This document shows positions 8,333 to 16,011 of a stretch of 64,000 bases of DNA, one piece after another. The stretch comes from Chitinophagaceae bacterium UBA4407. Lineage in GTDB: Bacteria > Bacteroidota > Bacteroidia > Chitinophagales > Chitinophagaceae. How positions within the stretch are numbered: position 1 is the first letter of the stretch; each line of letters opens with the position of its first letter. The translations under genes were made by a program, and so were the position numbers. The stretch covers positions 1 through 64,000 of the forward strand of contig DGQT01000039.1 of the NCBI GenBank assembly GCA_002390845.1, given 5' to 3'. Under the pieces are notes generated by a model that saw only the letters and a program-made list of their open reading frames with translations, was not told where the DNA came from and did no database searches.

Positions 8333-9127
8333 ATGAACAAAAAATTGCTTGCCGCTTCTCTTTCCGTTGCAGTTTCATTCGGCAGTTTTGCACAACAAAA
8401 ACCAAATTGGGATAGCCTTGCAAAAGAAGCTGCCAAAACAGAAGTGTGGTCGCCGGTTCCACCTATTGTTACGCCCGGCGCCCTACCACAAGATGCTCCT
8501 TCTGATGCCATTGTTTTATTCAATGGCAAAAACCTTGATCAATGGCAGTCAGTTAATAACCCCGGCCAACCAGCAGGCTGGACTGTTGCTGATGATGTGC
8601 TTACCGTAAATAAGAAAGAAGGGAATATACAAACCAAACAAACTTTTCTTGATTACCAGTTGCACCTTGAATGGCGGATACCTGAAGTAATTCATGGAGA
8701 AGGACAATTGCGAGGCAACAGCGGTGTTTTTCTTGCATCAACAGGCCCCGGAGATGAAGGGTATGAAATACAAATACTCGATTGCTACAATAATAAAACC
8801 TATGTAAACGGGCAAACAGGAAGCGTGTATAAAGAAGCAATACCACTTGCCAATGCATGCAAAAAACCAGGTGAATGGCAGTATTACGATATCATCTGGA
8901 CTGCACCTCGTTTCAACGATGATGGGTCAGTGCAATCACCGGCAAGAGTTACTGTTTTACATAATGGTGTACTTATGCAAAACAATACCGCAGTTAAAGG
9001 TATTACTGCCTGGATTGGTGCGCATTCTTATGGTAAAAAGCATGGAGCTACCCCTATAAAACTACAATCGCATGGCGACCCAAGCGAGCCGATCAGTTAC
9101 CGAAATATCTGGGTACGGCCTTTATAA
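8333..9127 (+). CDS. DUF1080 (3-keto-disaccharide hydrolase domain) secreted protein
   Basis: 264 aa. Signal peptide MNKKLLAASLSVAVSFGSFA then QQKPNWDSLAKEAAKTE. The DUF1080 concanavalin-like domain starts at about residue 55 (SDAIVLFNGKNLDQWQSV) with the family signatures DYQLHLEWRIP, GNSGVFLASTG, YEIQILDCYNNKTYVNGQTGSVY, GEWQYYDIIWTAPRF and the C-terminal SYRNIWVRPL. DUF1080 enzymes act on 3-keto-glycosides or related glycans in the periplasm. The next gene is a clear paralogue, 72 bp away, and a Gfo/Idh/MocA dehydrogenase lies upstream, consistent with an oxidise-then-cleave sugar pathway. Confidence 0.9.
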   Translation: MNKKLLAASLSVAVSFGSFAQQKPNWDSLAKEAAKTEVWSPVPPIVTPGALPQDAPSDAIVLFNGKNLDQWQSVNNPGQPAGWTVADDVLTVNKKEGNIQTKQTFLDYQLHLEWRIPEVIHGEGQLRGNSGVFLASTGPGDEGYEIQILDCYNNKTYVNGQTGSVYKEAIPLANACKKPGEWQYYDIIWTAPRFNDDGSVQSPARVTVLHNGVLMQNNTAVKGITAWIGAHSYGKKHGATPIKLQSHGDPSEPISYRNIWVRPL

Positions 9128-9199
9128 TAAATTTGCTTCAATGGCTGACAGGAACAAAGACTTTCAGCCTTTTTTATTTTCATTAAATAACACAAACCA

Positions 9200-9964
9200 A
9201 TGAACAAAAAGATCCTGATTACCGGTTGTGCCATCGTAGTGACAACCTTTTCATTTGCACAAAATTCAAGGCAGGATAGTCTTGCAAAAGAAGCCGCAAA
9301 AACAGAAGTATGGACTCCTGTTCCCACAATAATTGCTCCGGGTAAAACCGCAGCAGATGCACCATCTGATGCGGTTGTTTTATTCGATGGAACCAATTCA
9401 GATCAATGGCAGTTGGAAGATGGATCTCCAGCAAAATTTGAAATTAAGGATGGGGCAATGACGGTAGTGAAAAAAAGCGGCAGCCCGAAAACAAAAAAGC
9501 AATTCACCGATTTTCAACTGCATCTTGAATGGAAAGAACCATTGCCTGTAAAAAATAACGGGCAAAGCCGTGGCAACAGCGGTGTATTTATGCAGGAATT
9601 ATATGAGTTGCAGGTTTTGGATAGTTACGACAATATTACTTACCCCAACGGCCAGTGTGGCGCTATTTACAAGCAATCGATTCCTTTGGTAAATGCCTGC
9701 CGCAAACCCGGTGAATGGCAGAGTTATGATGTGATCTGGACTGCTCCAAAATTCAATGCAGATGGCAGTTTACAAGCTGCGGCAAGAGTTACCGTATTGC
9801 AAAATGGTGTGCTGATTCAAAACAACTTTGAAGTAAAAGGGCCAACAGGCTGGATTGGTAAAGAGCCATATAAATCCCACGGGCCAAAATCATTAATGTT
9901 ACAGGATCATGGTGATGATGGTAACCCGGTTAGCTTTAGAAATATTTGGATAAGACCTTTGTAA
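9200..9964 (+). CDS. DUF1080 secreted protein, paralogue of the preceding gene
   Basis: 254 aa. Same architecture as 8333-9127: signal peptide MNKKILITGCAIVVTTFSFA, the shared linker QDSLAKEAAKTEVWTPVP, then the DUF1080 domain (SDAVVLFDGTNSDQWQLE, FQLHLEWKEP, GNSGVFMQELYELQVLDSYDNITYPNGQCGAIY, GEWQSYDVIWTAPKF, SFRNIWIRPL). Near-identical linker and motif order show a tandem duplication followed by moderate divergence, mostly in loops, so substrate preference may differ. Probably in one transcript with the gene upstream. A long inverted repeat and a strong hairpin follow the stop. Confidence 0.9.
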   Translation: MNKKILITGCAIVVTTFSFAQNSRQDSLAKEAAKTEVWTPVPTIIAPGKTAADAPSDAVVLFDGTNSDQWQLEDGSPAKFEIKDGAMTVVKKSGSPKTKKQFTDFQLHLEWKEPLPVKNNGQSRGNSGVFMQELYELQVLDSYDNITYPNGQCGAIYKQSIPLVNACRKPGEWQSYDVIWTAPKFNADGSLQAAARVTVLQNGVLIQNNFEVKGPTGWIGKEPYKSHGPKSLMLQDHGDDGNPVSFRNIWIRPL

Positions 9965-10063
9965 AGCAAGTCCGAAAGACCGAAAGTCGGGAGACCGGAA
10001 GTTGGAAGACGGGAATAGGAAAGAAATACAACTGCATTTTTCTTTCCGACTTTCGCACTTGCT
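9965..10063. repeat. Imperfect long inverted repeat after DUF1080 genes
   Basis: Left arm starts AGCAAGTCCGAAAG (9965) and right arm ends CTTTCGCACTTGCT (10063). The left arm contains an 8-bp tandem duplication (ACCGAAAG) absent from the right. It would form a large hairpin in the 3' untranslated region. Confidence 0.5.
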
Positions 10064-10072
10064 GCTTTTTGT

Positions 10073-10138
10073 TCTGAACGTACAAGTGAGTGACACAACA
10101 GGCGATCACCAAAGCGATGATGCCGGGGTTCATAAAAT
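10073..10138 (-). repeat. Interspersed repeat, subtype B, reverse
   Basis: TCTGAACGTACAAGTGAGTGACACAAC core, then AGGCGATCACC and a second GCGATGATGCCGGGG outer end; a small internal duplication of the GCGAT segment is present. Right partner of 7605-7657. Confidence 0.85.
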
Positions 10139-10143
10139 AAAAA

Positions 10144-10167
10144 AAGAGGAAGCAAACACTTCCTCTT
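10144..10167. terminator. Bidirectional terminator between DUF1080 gene and korA
   Basis: Perfect 9-bp stem AAGAGGAAG / CTTCCTCTT with a 6-nt loop, A-rich on the left and T-rich on the right, so it can serve both convergent genes. Confidence 0.8.
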
Positions 10168-10192
10168 TTCATTTATATAAAATCTAATCTGT

Positions 10193-12040
10193 TTATAACA
10201 GTTTCCCTATTTCCATTACCAGTTCTGTTTTTGTGATGGGTACACCCATAACTTTATTGTAAGGTTTTGCATCGATAAAATAAACGTCGCGGATGATCTT
10301 TACGAGTTGCCCGTTGTTGATCTCTGGAATTAAAACATGTTCAAAATTATTTAATATTTCGCCGAGGTTTTTAGGGAATGGCCGCACATAACGAATGTGA
10401 GCATGACTTACGGAATGACCCTGTGCCTGTAATTCGGCAACTGCACTTTTAATGGCACCATAAGTACTGCCCCAACCTACTACTAAAACCTTACCTTTTT
10501 CGGGGCCGCTGTCTAAATGCTGCAAAGGAATATAATCTGCAATTTTATCAACCTTTGCCTGCCTGGTGTTTACCATGTGCTGGTGGTTCTCCGGCTCGTA
10601 ATTTATATTGCCGGTTACATCTTGCTTTTCCAGTCCACCAATACGATGTTCCAGTCCGGCTGTACCAGGGATAGCCCATGGACGAACCAGTTTTTCATCG
10701 CGTTTATAAGGCATAAATTTCTCTTCATCTTCGGCAAGGCCTTCTTTGAATTTTACTTCAATCGGCTTTAGATCATCCGATGTTGGAAACCTCCAGGGTT
10801 CGGCGCCGTTGGCAATGTAGCCATCGCTAAGTAATATTACAGGCGTCATGTGTTGTACTGCAATTCTTACGGCTTCGTATGCCACATCAAAACAATCGCT
10901 GGGCATACTGCTGGCAATTACGGGCATCGGGCATTCACCATTTCTGCCGTAATAAGCCTGCATCAGATCGCTTTGTTCAGTCTTTGTGGGTAAGCCAGTG
11001 GATGGGCCGCCACGTTGTATATTGATGATAAGCAAAGGAATTTCAAGCATCACAGCCAAACCCATTGCTTCGGCTTTCAATGCCATGCCCGGGCCAGATG
11101 TAGACGTGATTCCAAGGCTACCACCATAAGCAGCACCGATTGCAGAAGTAATTGCAGCAATTTCATCTTCGGCCTGAAAAGTGCGAATGCCAAAATTTTT
11201 ATACTTGCTTAACTCATGCAAAATATCTGATGCTGGTGTAATGGGGTAAGAGCCCAGGAACAATGGTAACCCACTTTTTTCTGCAGCAGCAATTAACCCG
11301 TACGCCAAAGCTTCGTTACCCATAATACTGCGGTATTTACCAGCCGGCAATTTTGCTTTTTCTACTTTATAGGTAGTGGTAAAAGTTTCTGTGGTATCGC
11401 CATAATTATAACCCGCCTGCAGTACGCGGATATTACTTTGCAGAATGGTATCTTTCTTGCCAAATTTCAACTTTAAAAATTCAATGGTATTATCTAAACT
11501 GCGGCCATACATGAAATATAAGAAGCCCAGTACAAACATGTTTTTTGCACGGTCTTTTTCTTTCATGCCCAAATCGGTAAACTCTTTCAGAGCTTCCCGT
11601 GTAAGTTTGGTAACATCGATTTTAATCAGTTCGTAGCTGTTGAGGCTGCCGTCTTCCAGCGGGTTTACACCATCGGGATATTGCGCCAGCCTCAGGTTTT
11701 TCGAATCAAAACCTTCAATATTTACAATGATCTTTCCTCCGGGCTTTATATTGCGCAGGTTAACTTTTAAAGCAGCGGCATTCATAGCAACAAGCACATC
11801 GCAAATGTCGCCCGGGGTATAAACCCGGTCTGATGAAAAGTGTACCTGGTAACCGCTTACCCCAGGCACGGTGCCTATCGGGGCCCGTATTTCCGCAGGA
11901 AAATCGGGGAAGGTTGCAAGATCAATACCCAGTAAAGCCGTATTATTTGTAAACTGCGAGCCTGTGAGCTGCATACCATCTCCACTGTCACCGGCAAATT
12001 TTATCACCACATCGTTCAGTAAAACCTGTTGCTTTTCCAT
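10193..12040 (-). CDS. korA: 2-oxoglutarate:ferredoxin oxidoreductase alpha subunit (gamma-alpha fusion)
   Basis: 615 aa. It combines the gamma domain (VVIKFAGDSGDGMQLTGSQF at about residue 10) with the alpha domain (LFLGSYPITPASDILHEL, FQAEDEIAAITSAIGAAYGG, ITSTSGPGMALKAEAMGLA), the usual layout of KorA-type 2-oxoacid:acceptor oxidoreductases. The enzyme converts 2-oxoglutarate and CoA to succinyl-CoA and CO2, reducing ferredoxin, in the cytoplasm. It needs the beta subunit KorB, which carries thiamine pyrophosphate; korB usually follows korA directly, but here the next gene downstream is a convergent DUF1080 gene and no korB is in the window. Substrate assignment (2-oxoglutarate rather than another 2-oxoacid) rests on overall similarity. 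Confidence 0.9.
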   Translation of the reverse strand: MEKQQVLLNDVVIKFAGDSGDGMQLTGSQFTNNTALLGIDLATFPDFPAEIRAPIGTVPGVSGYQVHFSSDRVYTPGDICDVLVAMNAAALKVNLRNIKPGGKIIVNIEGFDSKNLRLAQYPDGVNPLEDGSLNSYELIKIDVTKLTREALKEFTDLGMKEKDRAKNMFVLGFLYFMYGRSLDNTIEFLKLKFGKKDTILQSNIRVLQAGYNYGDTTETFTTTYKVEKAKLPAGKYRSIMGNEALAYGLIAAAEKSGLPLFLGSYPITPASDILHELSKYKNFGIRTFQAEDEIAAITSAIGAAYGGSLGITSTSGPGMALKAEAMGLAVMLEIPLLIINIQRGGPSTGLPTKTEQSDLMQAYYGRNGECPMPVIASSMPSDCFDVAYEAVRIAVQHMTPVILLSDGYIANGAEPWRFPTSDDLKPIEVKFKEGLAEDEEKFMPYKRDEKLVRPWAIPGTAGLEHRIGGLEKQDVTGNINYEPENHQHMVNTRQAKVDKIADYIPLQHLDSGPEKGKVLVVGWGSTYGAIKSAVAELQAQGHSVSHAHIRYVRPFPKNLGEILNNFEHVLIPEINNGQLVKIIRDVYFIDAKPYNKVMGVPITKTELVMEIGKLL

Positions 12041-12138
12041 GCAATAGAATTGAAAATTTTAATATGGAACCGTTAGATTAATTTTTGCGAAGTTAATGTT
12101 TACACCCAAAAAAATATTGTTAGGTTTTTATTTAAAAA

Positions 12139-12394
12139 AGACAATGATTGGCCGGGCTGAAGTGGCACTATGAGGCTTTTGTTGCGTCGCACACTTATGC
12201 GTTTGGAACATCAGTCGACAGTTGACCGTCAACTGTCGACTGAAAATTCTACAGCACAAGCGTGTGATCCCGAAATGAATTCGGTCCCGAAAGCTTTCGG
12301 GATGCCACGCTTCGCTTAAATGTCGCCATGAAAGAGGAACTTTGAAACGAGCGTGGCAACAAAAGCATCATGCCTGTACCGAACGGTTGGCTCA
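12139..12394. repeat. Composite inward repeat pair with palindromic spacer and inserted TCCCGA element
   Basis: Fills most of the 438-bp divergent gap 12041-12478. Forward A unit 12139-12208 (GGCCGGGCTG, ATGAGGCTTTT, core). Then a 33-bp palindrome at 12211-12243 and a broken reverse unit (GCACAAGCGTGTGA at 12254-12267) interrupted by TCCCGAAATGAATTCGG and TCCCGAAAGCTTTCGGGA. Finally a divergent reverse end reads AACGAGCGTGGCAAC, AAAAGCATCATG and GTTGGCTC. Confidence 0.85.
12211..12243. repeat. 33-bp perfect palindrome (16-bp arms, 1-nt centre)
   Basis: Centre GTCGACAGTTGAC-C-GTCAACTGTCGAC, extended outwards by TCA/TGA. A second copy with the same centre but different, still paired, flanks is at 30308-30340. 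Confidence 0.95.
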
Positions 12395-12448
12395 TAATAC
12401 TTGTCTTTTCAGAAAAAATAATAACAATTTTTAAAACGGGTTTTGTAT

Positions 12449-12456
12449 TAATTTTG
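12449..12456 (+). promoter_or_regulatory. Candidate -7 element of the BI-1 gene
   Basis: TAATTTTG matches the Bacteroidota TAnnTTTG -7 consensus, 23 bp before the ATG at 12479. No clear -33 TTG is seen at the usual distance. Confidence 0.4.
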
Positions 12457-12478
12457 TTTTTCTAAAAATTAAAGAACT

Positions 12479-13240
12479 ATGGCACTTTTTCAATCGGGCA
12501 ACCCTACGTTGTCTCAGAAAATTTTCAGTAAGTCTGCGGCAGATGTTTCCGGCGAGGTTATGACGGTTCGCGGAACAATGAATAAGTTCGGTTTTATGTT
12601 ATTTATGGTTATTGGCGGTGCTGCATATACCTGGCGTTTGCTTGCACAGGGTGCTCCTGAAACAATGCAAACCTTTATGATGATTGGCATTTTTGGTGGA
12701 TTGATCTGTGCAATTGCAATTATTTTTAAACCCACATGGGCACCTTACCTGGCACCAGCTTACGGTTTGCTGGAAGGTTTTTTTCTGGGTGGTATTTCTG
12801 CAATTATGAACGAGGCATTTGCTGAAAAATATCCTGGTTTGGTAATGCAGGCTGTAGGCCTGACTTTTGGTGTTGCTATTGCAATGTTTCTCCTTTACAA
12901 TTTTAAAATAATAAAGGCTACAGAAAAATTTAAAAGTGTAATTATTTCTGCAACAATGGGTATTGCTATTTTCTATTTAATAGCAATGGTTGTTAGAATG
13001 TTTGGCGTAAACATGCCTTTTATGTACGATTCAAGTGCTTTGGGTATTGGCATTTCATTATTTGTAATTGCCATTGCTGCATTAAATCTTATTCTTGATT
13101 TTGATATGATTGAGCGTGGGGCAGATGCTGGTGCACCTAAGTATATGGAATGGTATGGGGCCTTTGGTTTACTGGTTACCATTGTTTGGCTATACATTGA
13201 AATGCTGAAATTGCTTAGCCGTTTTGCAGGAAGAAAATAG
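12479..13240 (+). CDS. Bax inhibitor-1 / YccA family membrane protein
   Basis: 253 aa with seven hydrophobic segments between about residues 38 and 245, as in the BI-1/TMBIM family. Typical family stretches are APAYGLLEGFFLGGIS, the ITLDFD-like region LNLILDFDMIERGADAGAPKYMEWYGAFGLLVTIVWLYIEMLKLL near the C-terminus, and the acidic DFD pair associated with the pH-sensing calcium leak in characterised homologues. It acts in the inner membrane; the bacterial role is unsettled (ion leak or membrane-protease partner). Alone in its transcription unit, with its own -7-like element and a bidirectional terminator at 13260-13290. Confidence 0.92.
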   Translation: MALFQSGNPTLSQKIFSKSAADVSGEVMTVRGTMNKFGFMLFMVIGGAAYTWRLLAQGAPETMQTFMMIGIFGGLICAIAIIFKPTWAPYLAPAYGLLEGFFLGGISAIMNEAFAEKYPGLVMQAVGLTFGVAIAMFLLYNFKIIKATEKFKSVIISATMGIAIFYLIAMVVRMFGVNMPFMYDSSALGIGISLFVIAIAALNLILDFDMIERGADAGAPKYMEWYGAFGLLVTIVWLYIEMLKLLSRFAGRK

Positions 13241-13259
13241 CATTGAACTTATCGAATAA

Positions 13260-13290
13260 AAAAAGTCAGGCCACCATGGTCTGACTTTTT
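13260..13290. terminator. Bidirectional terminator between BI-1 gene and arsC
   Basis: 10-bp stem AAAAAGTCAG / CTGACTTTTT, loop GCCACCATGGT; serves both convergent genes. Confidence 0.85.
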
Positions 13291-13329
13291 TGTTACCATA
13301 CAATGCTATAAACTTTATCCATTCATTGT

Positions 13330-13737
13330 TTAACTCACCGGTATTTCTAATTCTTTTAAGAGCTGCTTTATTTGTTCGCCGATAAAATCACGCACTTTAT
13401 TAAACTCAACAGGTTCCATGTGTTTGGGATCAGGTATTGTCCAGTCAATAAATTTTTTGGCGGGCATCCAGGGGCAGGCATCGCCGCAACCCATGGTTAC
13501 TACTGCATCAAAAGGTGCATAAGCTTTTACTTCGTCCAGTGATTTGGAATCGTGTTTACTTAAATCGTAGCCCAGCTCTTTCATAGCGGCGATAGCTTTA
13601 GGATTTACAATTCCCGACGGCTTAGAACCGGCACTGTAAGCTTCAACATTATCGCCACCATACATGGTTGCAAATGCCTGGCTCATCTGGCTGCGGTTGC
13701 TGTTTTCTACACAAACAAATAGTAATTTCTTTTTCAT
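13330..13737 (-). CDS. arsC: Arsenate reductase ArsC (thioredoxin-coupled, LMW-phosphatase fold)
   Basis: 135 aa from the ATG at 13737. A longer frame starts at 13806, but its first 23 residues lie inside the aquaporin gene in another frame. It reduces arsenate to arsenite. The P-loop CVENSNRS (C-x5-R) holds the nucleophilic Cys; MGCGDACPWMP supplies the two Cys that pass the disulfide to thioredoxin; DWTIPDPKH carries the catalytic Asp. The start overlaps the aquaporin stop as ATGA (13734-13737), so translation is probably coupled. It is the last gene of the ars operon; its product feeds arsenite to AqpS and ArsM. Confidence 0.92.
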   Translation of the reverse strand: MKKKLLFVCVENSNRSQMSQAFATMYGGDNVEAYSAGSKPSGIVNPKAIAAMKELGYDLSKHDSKSLDEVKAYAPFDAVVTMGCGDACPWMPAKKFIDWTIPDPKHMEPVEFNKVRDFIGEQIKQLLKELEIPVS

Positions 13738-14381
13738 GATTTTATCAATTGATGAATAAATACTGCGATAGATGCACCAATAACCGGCGCAGATAAATAA
13801 ACCCATAAATATTCTGTGTGCCCTGAAATAAGTGCAGGTGCCAGCGATCTTGCAGGATTCATTGATGCACCGCTGATTGGCCCTGCAAACATGGCTTCCA
13901 GTAATACAACTGAACCAATTGCAATACCTGCAAACAGGCCCTGCTCTTTTGAGCCTGTGGCTACTCTTAAAATAACCAGCATAAGAAAAAAGGTAAGCAG
14001 AATTTCTAAAATAAAAGATTGCAATGCACTGCCTGCGGGCAAAGTTGCACCTAAGAATTGCGATGTTGGAAATAAAGCAAGTAAAAGTAAGCTGGCCAAT
14101 AATGCACCGGTAAGCTGGCTGACGATATAAGGTAAAACTTCTTTAACCGGCAGGCTTTTATTTATACAAAAAGCAATGGTTACAGCAGGGTTGAGGTGCG
14201 CACCAGATTGCTCACCAAAAGCATAGATCATTGACATTACCACCAATCCAAAAGTAATGGCGATGCCAACATGTGATACAGCACCATATGTTATTTCATC
14301 AATTGTTACAGCACCTGTTCCGCAAAAGACTAAAGTAAAAGTGCCGATGGTTTCTGCTAAATATTTTTTGTATTGCTTCAT
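13734..14381 (-). CDS. aqpS: MIP-family channel, arsenite-exporting aquaglyceroporin (AqpS-like)
   Basis: 215 aa inner-membrane channel with six helices and the two pore motifs HLNPAVTIAF and SMNPARSLAP. In an ars operon directly upstream of arsC, such channels let arsenite made by ArsC flow out down its gradient, as established for Sinorhizobium AqpS. No ArsB or Acr3 pump is present nearby, which supports this role. Ends by ATGA overlap with arsC. The upstream gap (14382-14498) holds a repeat unit. A general glycerol or water channel is the alternative, made unlikely by context. Confidence 0.85.
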   Translation of the reverse strand: MKQYKKYLAETIGTFTLVFCGTGAVTIDEITYGAVSHVGIAITFGLVVMSMIYAFGEQSGAHLNPAVTIAFCINKSLPVKEVLPYIVSQLTGALLASLLLLALFPTSQFLGATLPAGSALQSFILEILLTFFLMLVILRVATGSKEQGLFAGIAIGSVVLLEAMFAGPISGASMNPARSLAPALISGHTEYLWVYLSAPVIGASIAVFIHQLIKS

Positions 14382-14410
14382 TATTGTATGGGTTGCTCAA
14401 TTATAATCTG

Positions 14411-14486
14411 ATAGTACAAGTGTGTCCCGAAATAAGTCCGGGATAAACTGTGCAAGGATGCTGATTTCTGTTCAATTGCCAGGTTC
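14411..14486 (-). repeat. Interspersed repeat, subtype A, reverse, interrupted by a TCCCGA element
   Basis: AGTACAAGTGTG (start of the reverse core) is followed not by CGACGCAA but by TCCCGAAATAAGTCCGGGA and TAAACTGTG, then CAAGGATG and the outer end. It lies inside the ars operon between aqpS and arsN1. Confidence 0.8.
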
Positions 14487-14498
14487 CAAAATTGTTTT

Positions 14499-14987
14499 TT
14501 ATAAACCAATAACGGGGCTTCTTCTTTCGAGCAAAACAGTATCTCTCCAAATGCCATTCATATTACCGATCTTTTCCCTGGTGCCGACTATACGAAACCC
14601 ACTGGCTTCATGAATCTTTATACTGGCAATATTTTCTGGAAAAATACCTGCCTGCAATGTCCATAAGTTGTGTTGTTCGCTTTCATTAACGAGTGCCCGC
14701 AACAACTGTTTACCAACACCTTTGCTCCTCGCTGCAGCGGCTACATATACACTAACTTCTGCTACGCCTGCATACACGCAACGCCCTGAGACGGGCGTTA
14801 ATGCTGCCCATCCCAACACTTCATTATTTTCAGTTGCTACAAACCGGCAGTTTACCAAATGTGCACTGTTCCATTCTTCCCATTCCGGTGCGGCTGTTTG
14901 AAAAGTGGCATTGCCTGAAGCAATGCCTTCTTCATAAATTTTTTTTACATCCGGCCAGTGTTTAACTGTAAGTGCTGTTATATTCAT
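14499..14987 (-). CDS. arsN1: GNAT N-acetyltransferase, ArsN1-like (arsinothricin / phosphinothricin type)
   Basis: About 162 aa from the ATG at 14987; an in-frame ATG at 15005 would add six residues. The acetyl-CoA-binding core is RSKGVGKQLLRALV. The sequence carries the phosphinothricin-acetyltransferase signature of the ArsN1 branch: GNATFQTAAPEWEEW, GWAALTPVSGRCVYAGVAEVSVY, WTLQAGIFPENIASIKIHE and WRDTVLLERRS. Known ArsN1 enzymes acetylate the amino group of the organoarsenical antibiotic arsinothricin. Position inside an ars operon with a methyltransferase, 35 bp after arsM, supports this. A broader amino-acid acetyltransferase role cannot be excluded. Confidence 0.85.
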   Translation of the reverse strand: MNITALTVKHWPDVKKIYEEGIASGNATFQTAAPEWEEWNSAHLVNCRFVATENNEVLGWAALTPVSGRCVYAGVAEVSVYVAAAARSKGVGKQLLRALVNESEQHNLWTLQAGIFPENIASIKIHEASGFRIVGTREKIGNMNGIWRDTVLLERRSPVIGL

Positions 14988-15022
14988 ACGAATCTGAATT
15001 AACAATTAAGAAAAATCAAAAC

Positions 15023-15880
15023 TCAGCAGCAACCGCTGCCGGGTTCGCAACAATTGCGTTCATCTTTGGCAGGCTTTTCAGCATACACCGTAATACTATA
15101 AATACCCAGGTCACTTTTCTTTAATTGTTCGAGTTCAGGCGCAGATAAATATTGAAGCAATATTTCATCTGGCACAATTATTTTTTTCTCTTTTTGTAAC
15201 GTGATATTAGAAAAACCTGTTTCTTCAATAATGGCCAGATAATCTGTTTTCTGAATAGCGCCAGCAACACAACCTGCATACATTTCCGCAGCCTGTTTTA
15301 ATTGCACCGGTAATATTCCTTCGAGCACAATATCTGAAATAGAAAAATGTCCGCCTGGTTTTAACACCCGAAATATTTCGCTGAATACTTTATGTTTATT
15401 GGGCACCAGGTTTAAAACACAATTACTCACAATTACATCTGCTTTATTTGAAACAACAGGCATGCTTTCAATATCGCCCTGGCGAAATTCTACATTATTG
15501 TAGCCTAGTTTCTCTGCATTTTCCCTGGCCCTTTCAATCATTTTTTCAGTAAAATCGATACCGATTATTTTTCCTTTTTCGCCTGCTGCAGACCTTGCCA
15601 CAAAGCAATCATTTCCTGCACCGCTGCCGAGATCAATCACCGTATCGCCTGATTTTATTTTTGCGAAAGCGGTGGGAAGCCCGCAGCCTAAACCTAAGTC
15701 TGCATCTGCATTGTAGCCTTCTAATTTCGTGTAATCATCGGCCATAATATTATAAACTTCATCGCCGCAGCAAGATGCTGTTGCACCGCAGCACGAAGTT
15801 TCGTTCTGCTGTTTAGACTGGCTGGCGATTGCTCCGTACTTTTCTCTTACAAGCTCCTTGAGTTCTGTTTCGTTTTGCAT
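15023..15880 (-). CDS. arsM: Arsenite S-adenosylmethionine methyltransferase
   Basis: 285 aa cytoplasmic enzyme that methylates As(III) to mono-, di- and trimethylated forms. The SAM-binding motif is VIDLGSGAGNDCFVA, with IIGIDFTEKMIERA and FRQGDIESMP. Arsenic-binding Cys are seen in SNCVLNL and AGCVAGA, with extra Cys pairs near the N-terminus (TSCCGATASCCG) and at the C-terminus (NCCEPGSGCC). Length fits bacterial ArsM. Second gene of the operon after arsR, but separated from it by 131 bp containing a repeat unit. Confidence 0.93.
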   Translation of the reverse strand: MQNETELKELVREKYGAIASQSKQQNETSCCGATASCCGDEVYNIMADDYTKLEGYNADADLGLGCGLPTAFAKIKSGDTVIDLGSGAGNDCFVARSAAGEKGKIIGIDFTEKMIERARENAEKLGYNNVEFRQGDIESMPVVSNKADVIVSNCVLNLVPNKHKVFSEIFRVLKPGGHFSISDIVLEGILPVQLKQAAEMYAGCVAGAIQKTDYLAIIEETGFSNITLQKEKKIIVPDEILLQYLSAPELEQLKKSDLGIYSITVYAEKPAKDERNCCEPGSGCC

Positions 15881-15913
15881 GTTTTTTATTTTTAGTATTT
15901 GAATTTTTTTGAA

Positions 15914-15960
15914 CTGGCAGCACTACATGCATGAAGCATCCTTGCGTCGCACACTTGTAC
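15914..15960 (+). repeat. Interspersed repeat, subtype A, forward
   Basis: CTGGCAGCACT outer end, ATGAAGCATCC, core TTGCGTCGCACACTTGTAC, then AGCAAAT. Mirror partner of 16515-16567 across arsR; the two share the unusual CCTTGCG and GTACAGCA variants. Confidence 0.9.
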
Positions 15961-16011
15961 AGCAAATCTTTATTTGACTTTAACAGCCAAAGCGTAGGTT
16001 AATACAACTAT

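Noticed and set aside
9965..10063. Riboswitch or attenuator in the DUF1080-korA gap
   Set aside because: The inverted repeat lies after the stop codon of one gene and downstream of korA, so it cannot lead either gene.
13738..13806. Longer start for arsC at 13806
   Set aside because: The extra residues are in the aquaporin gene's coding region in another frame, while the ATGA overlap at 13734-13737 gives a start that matches the family.
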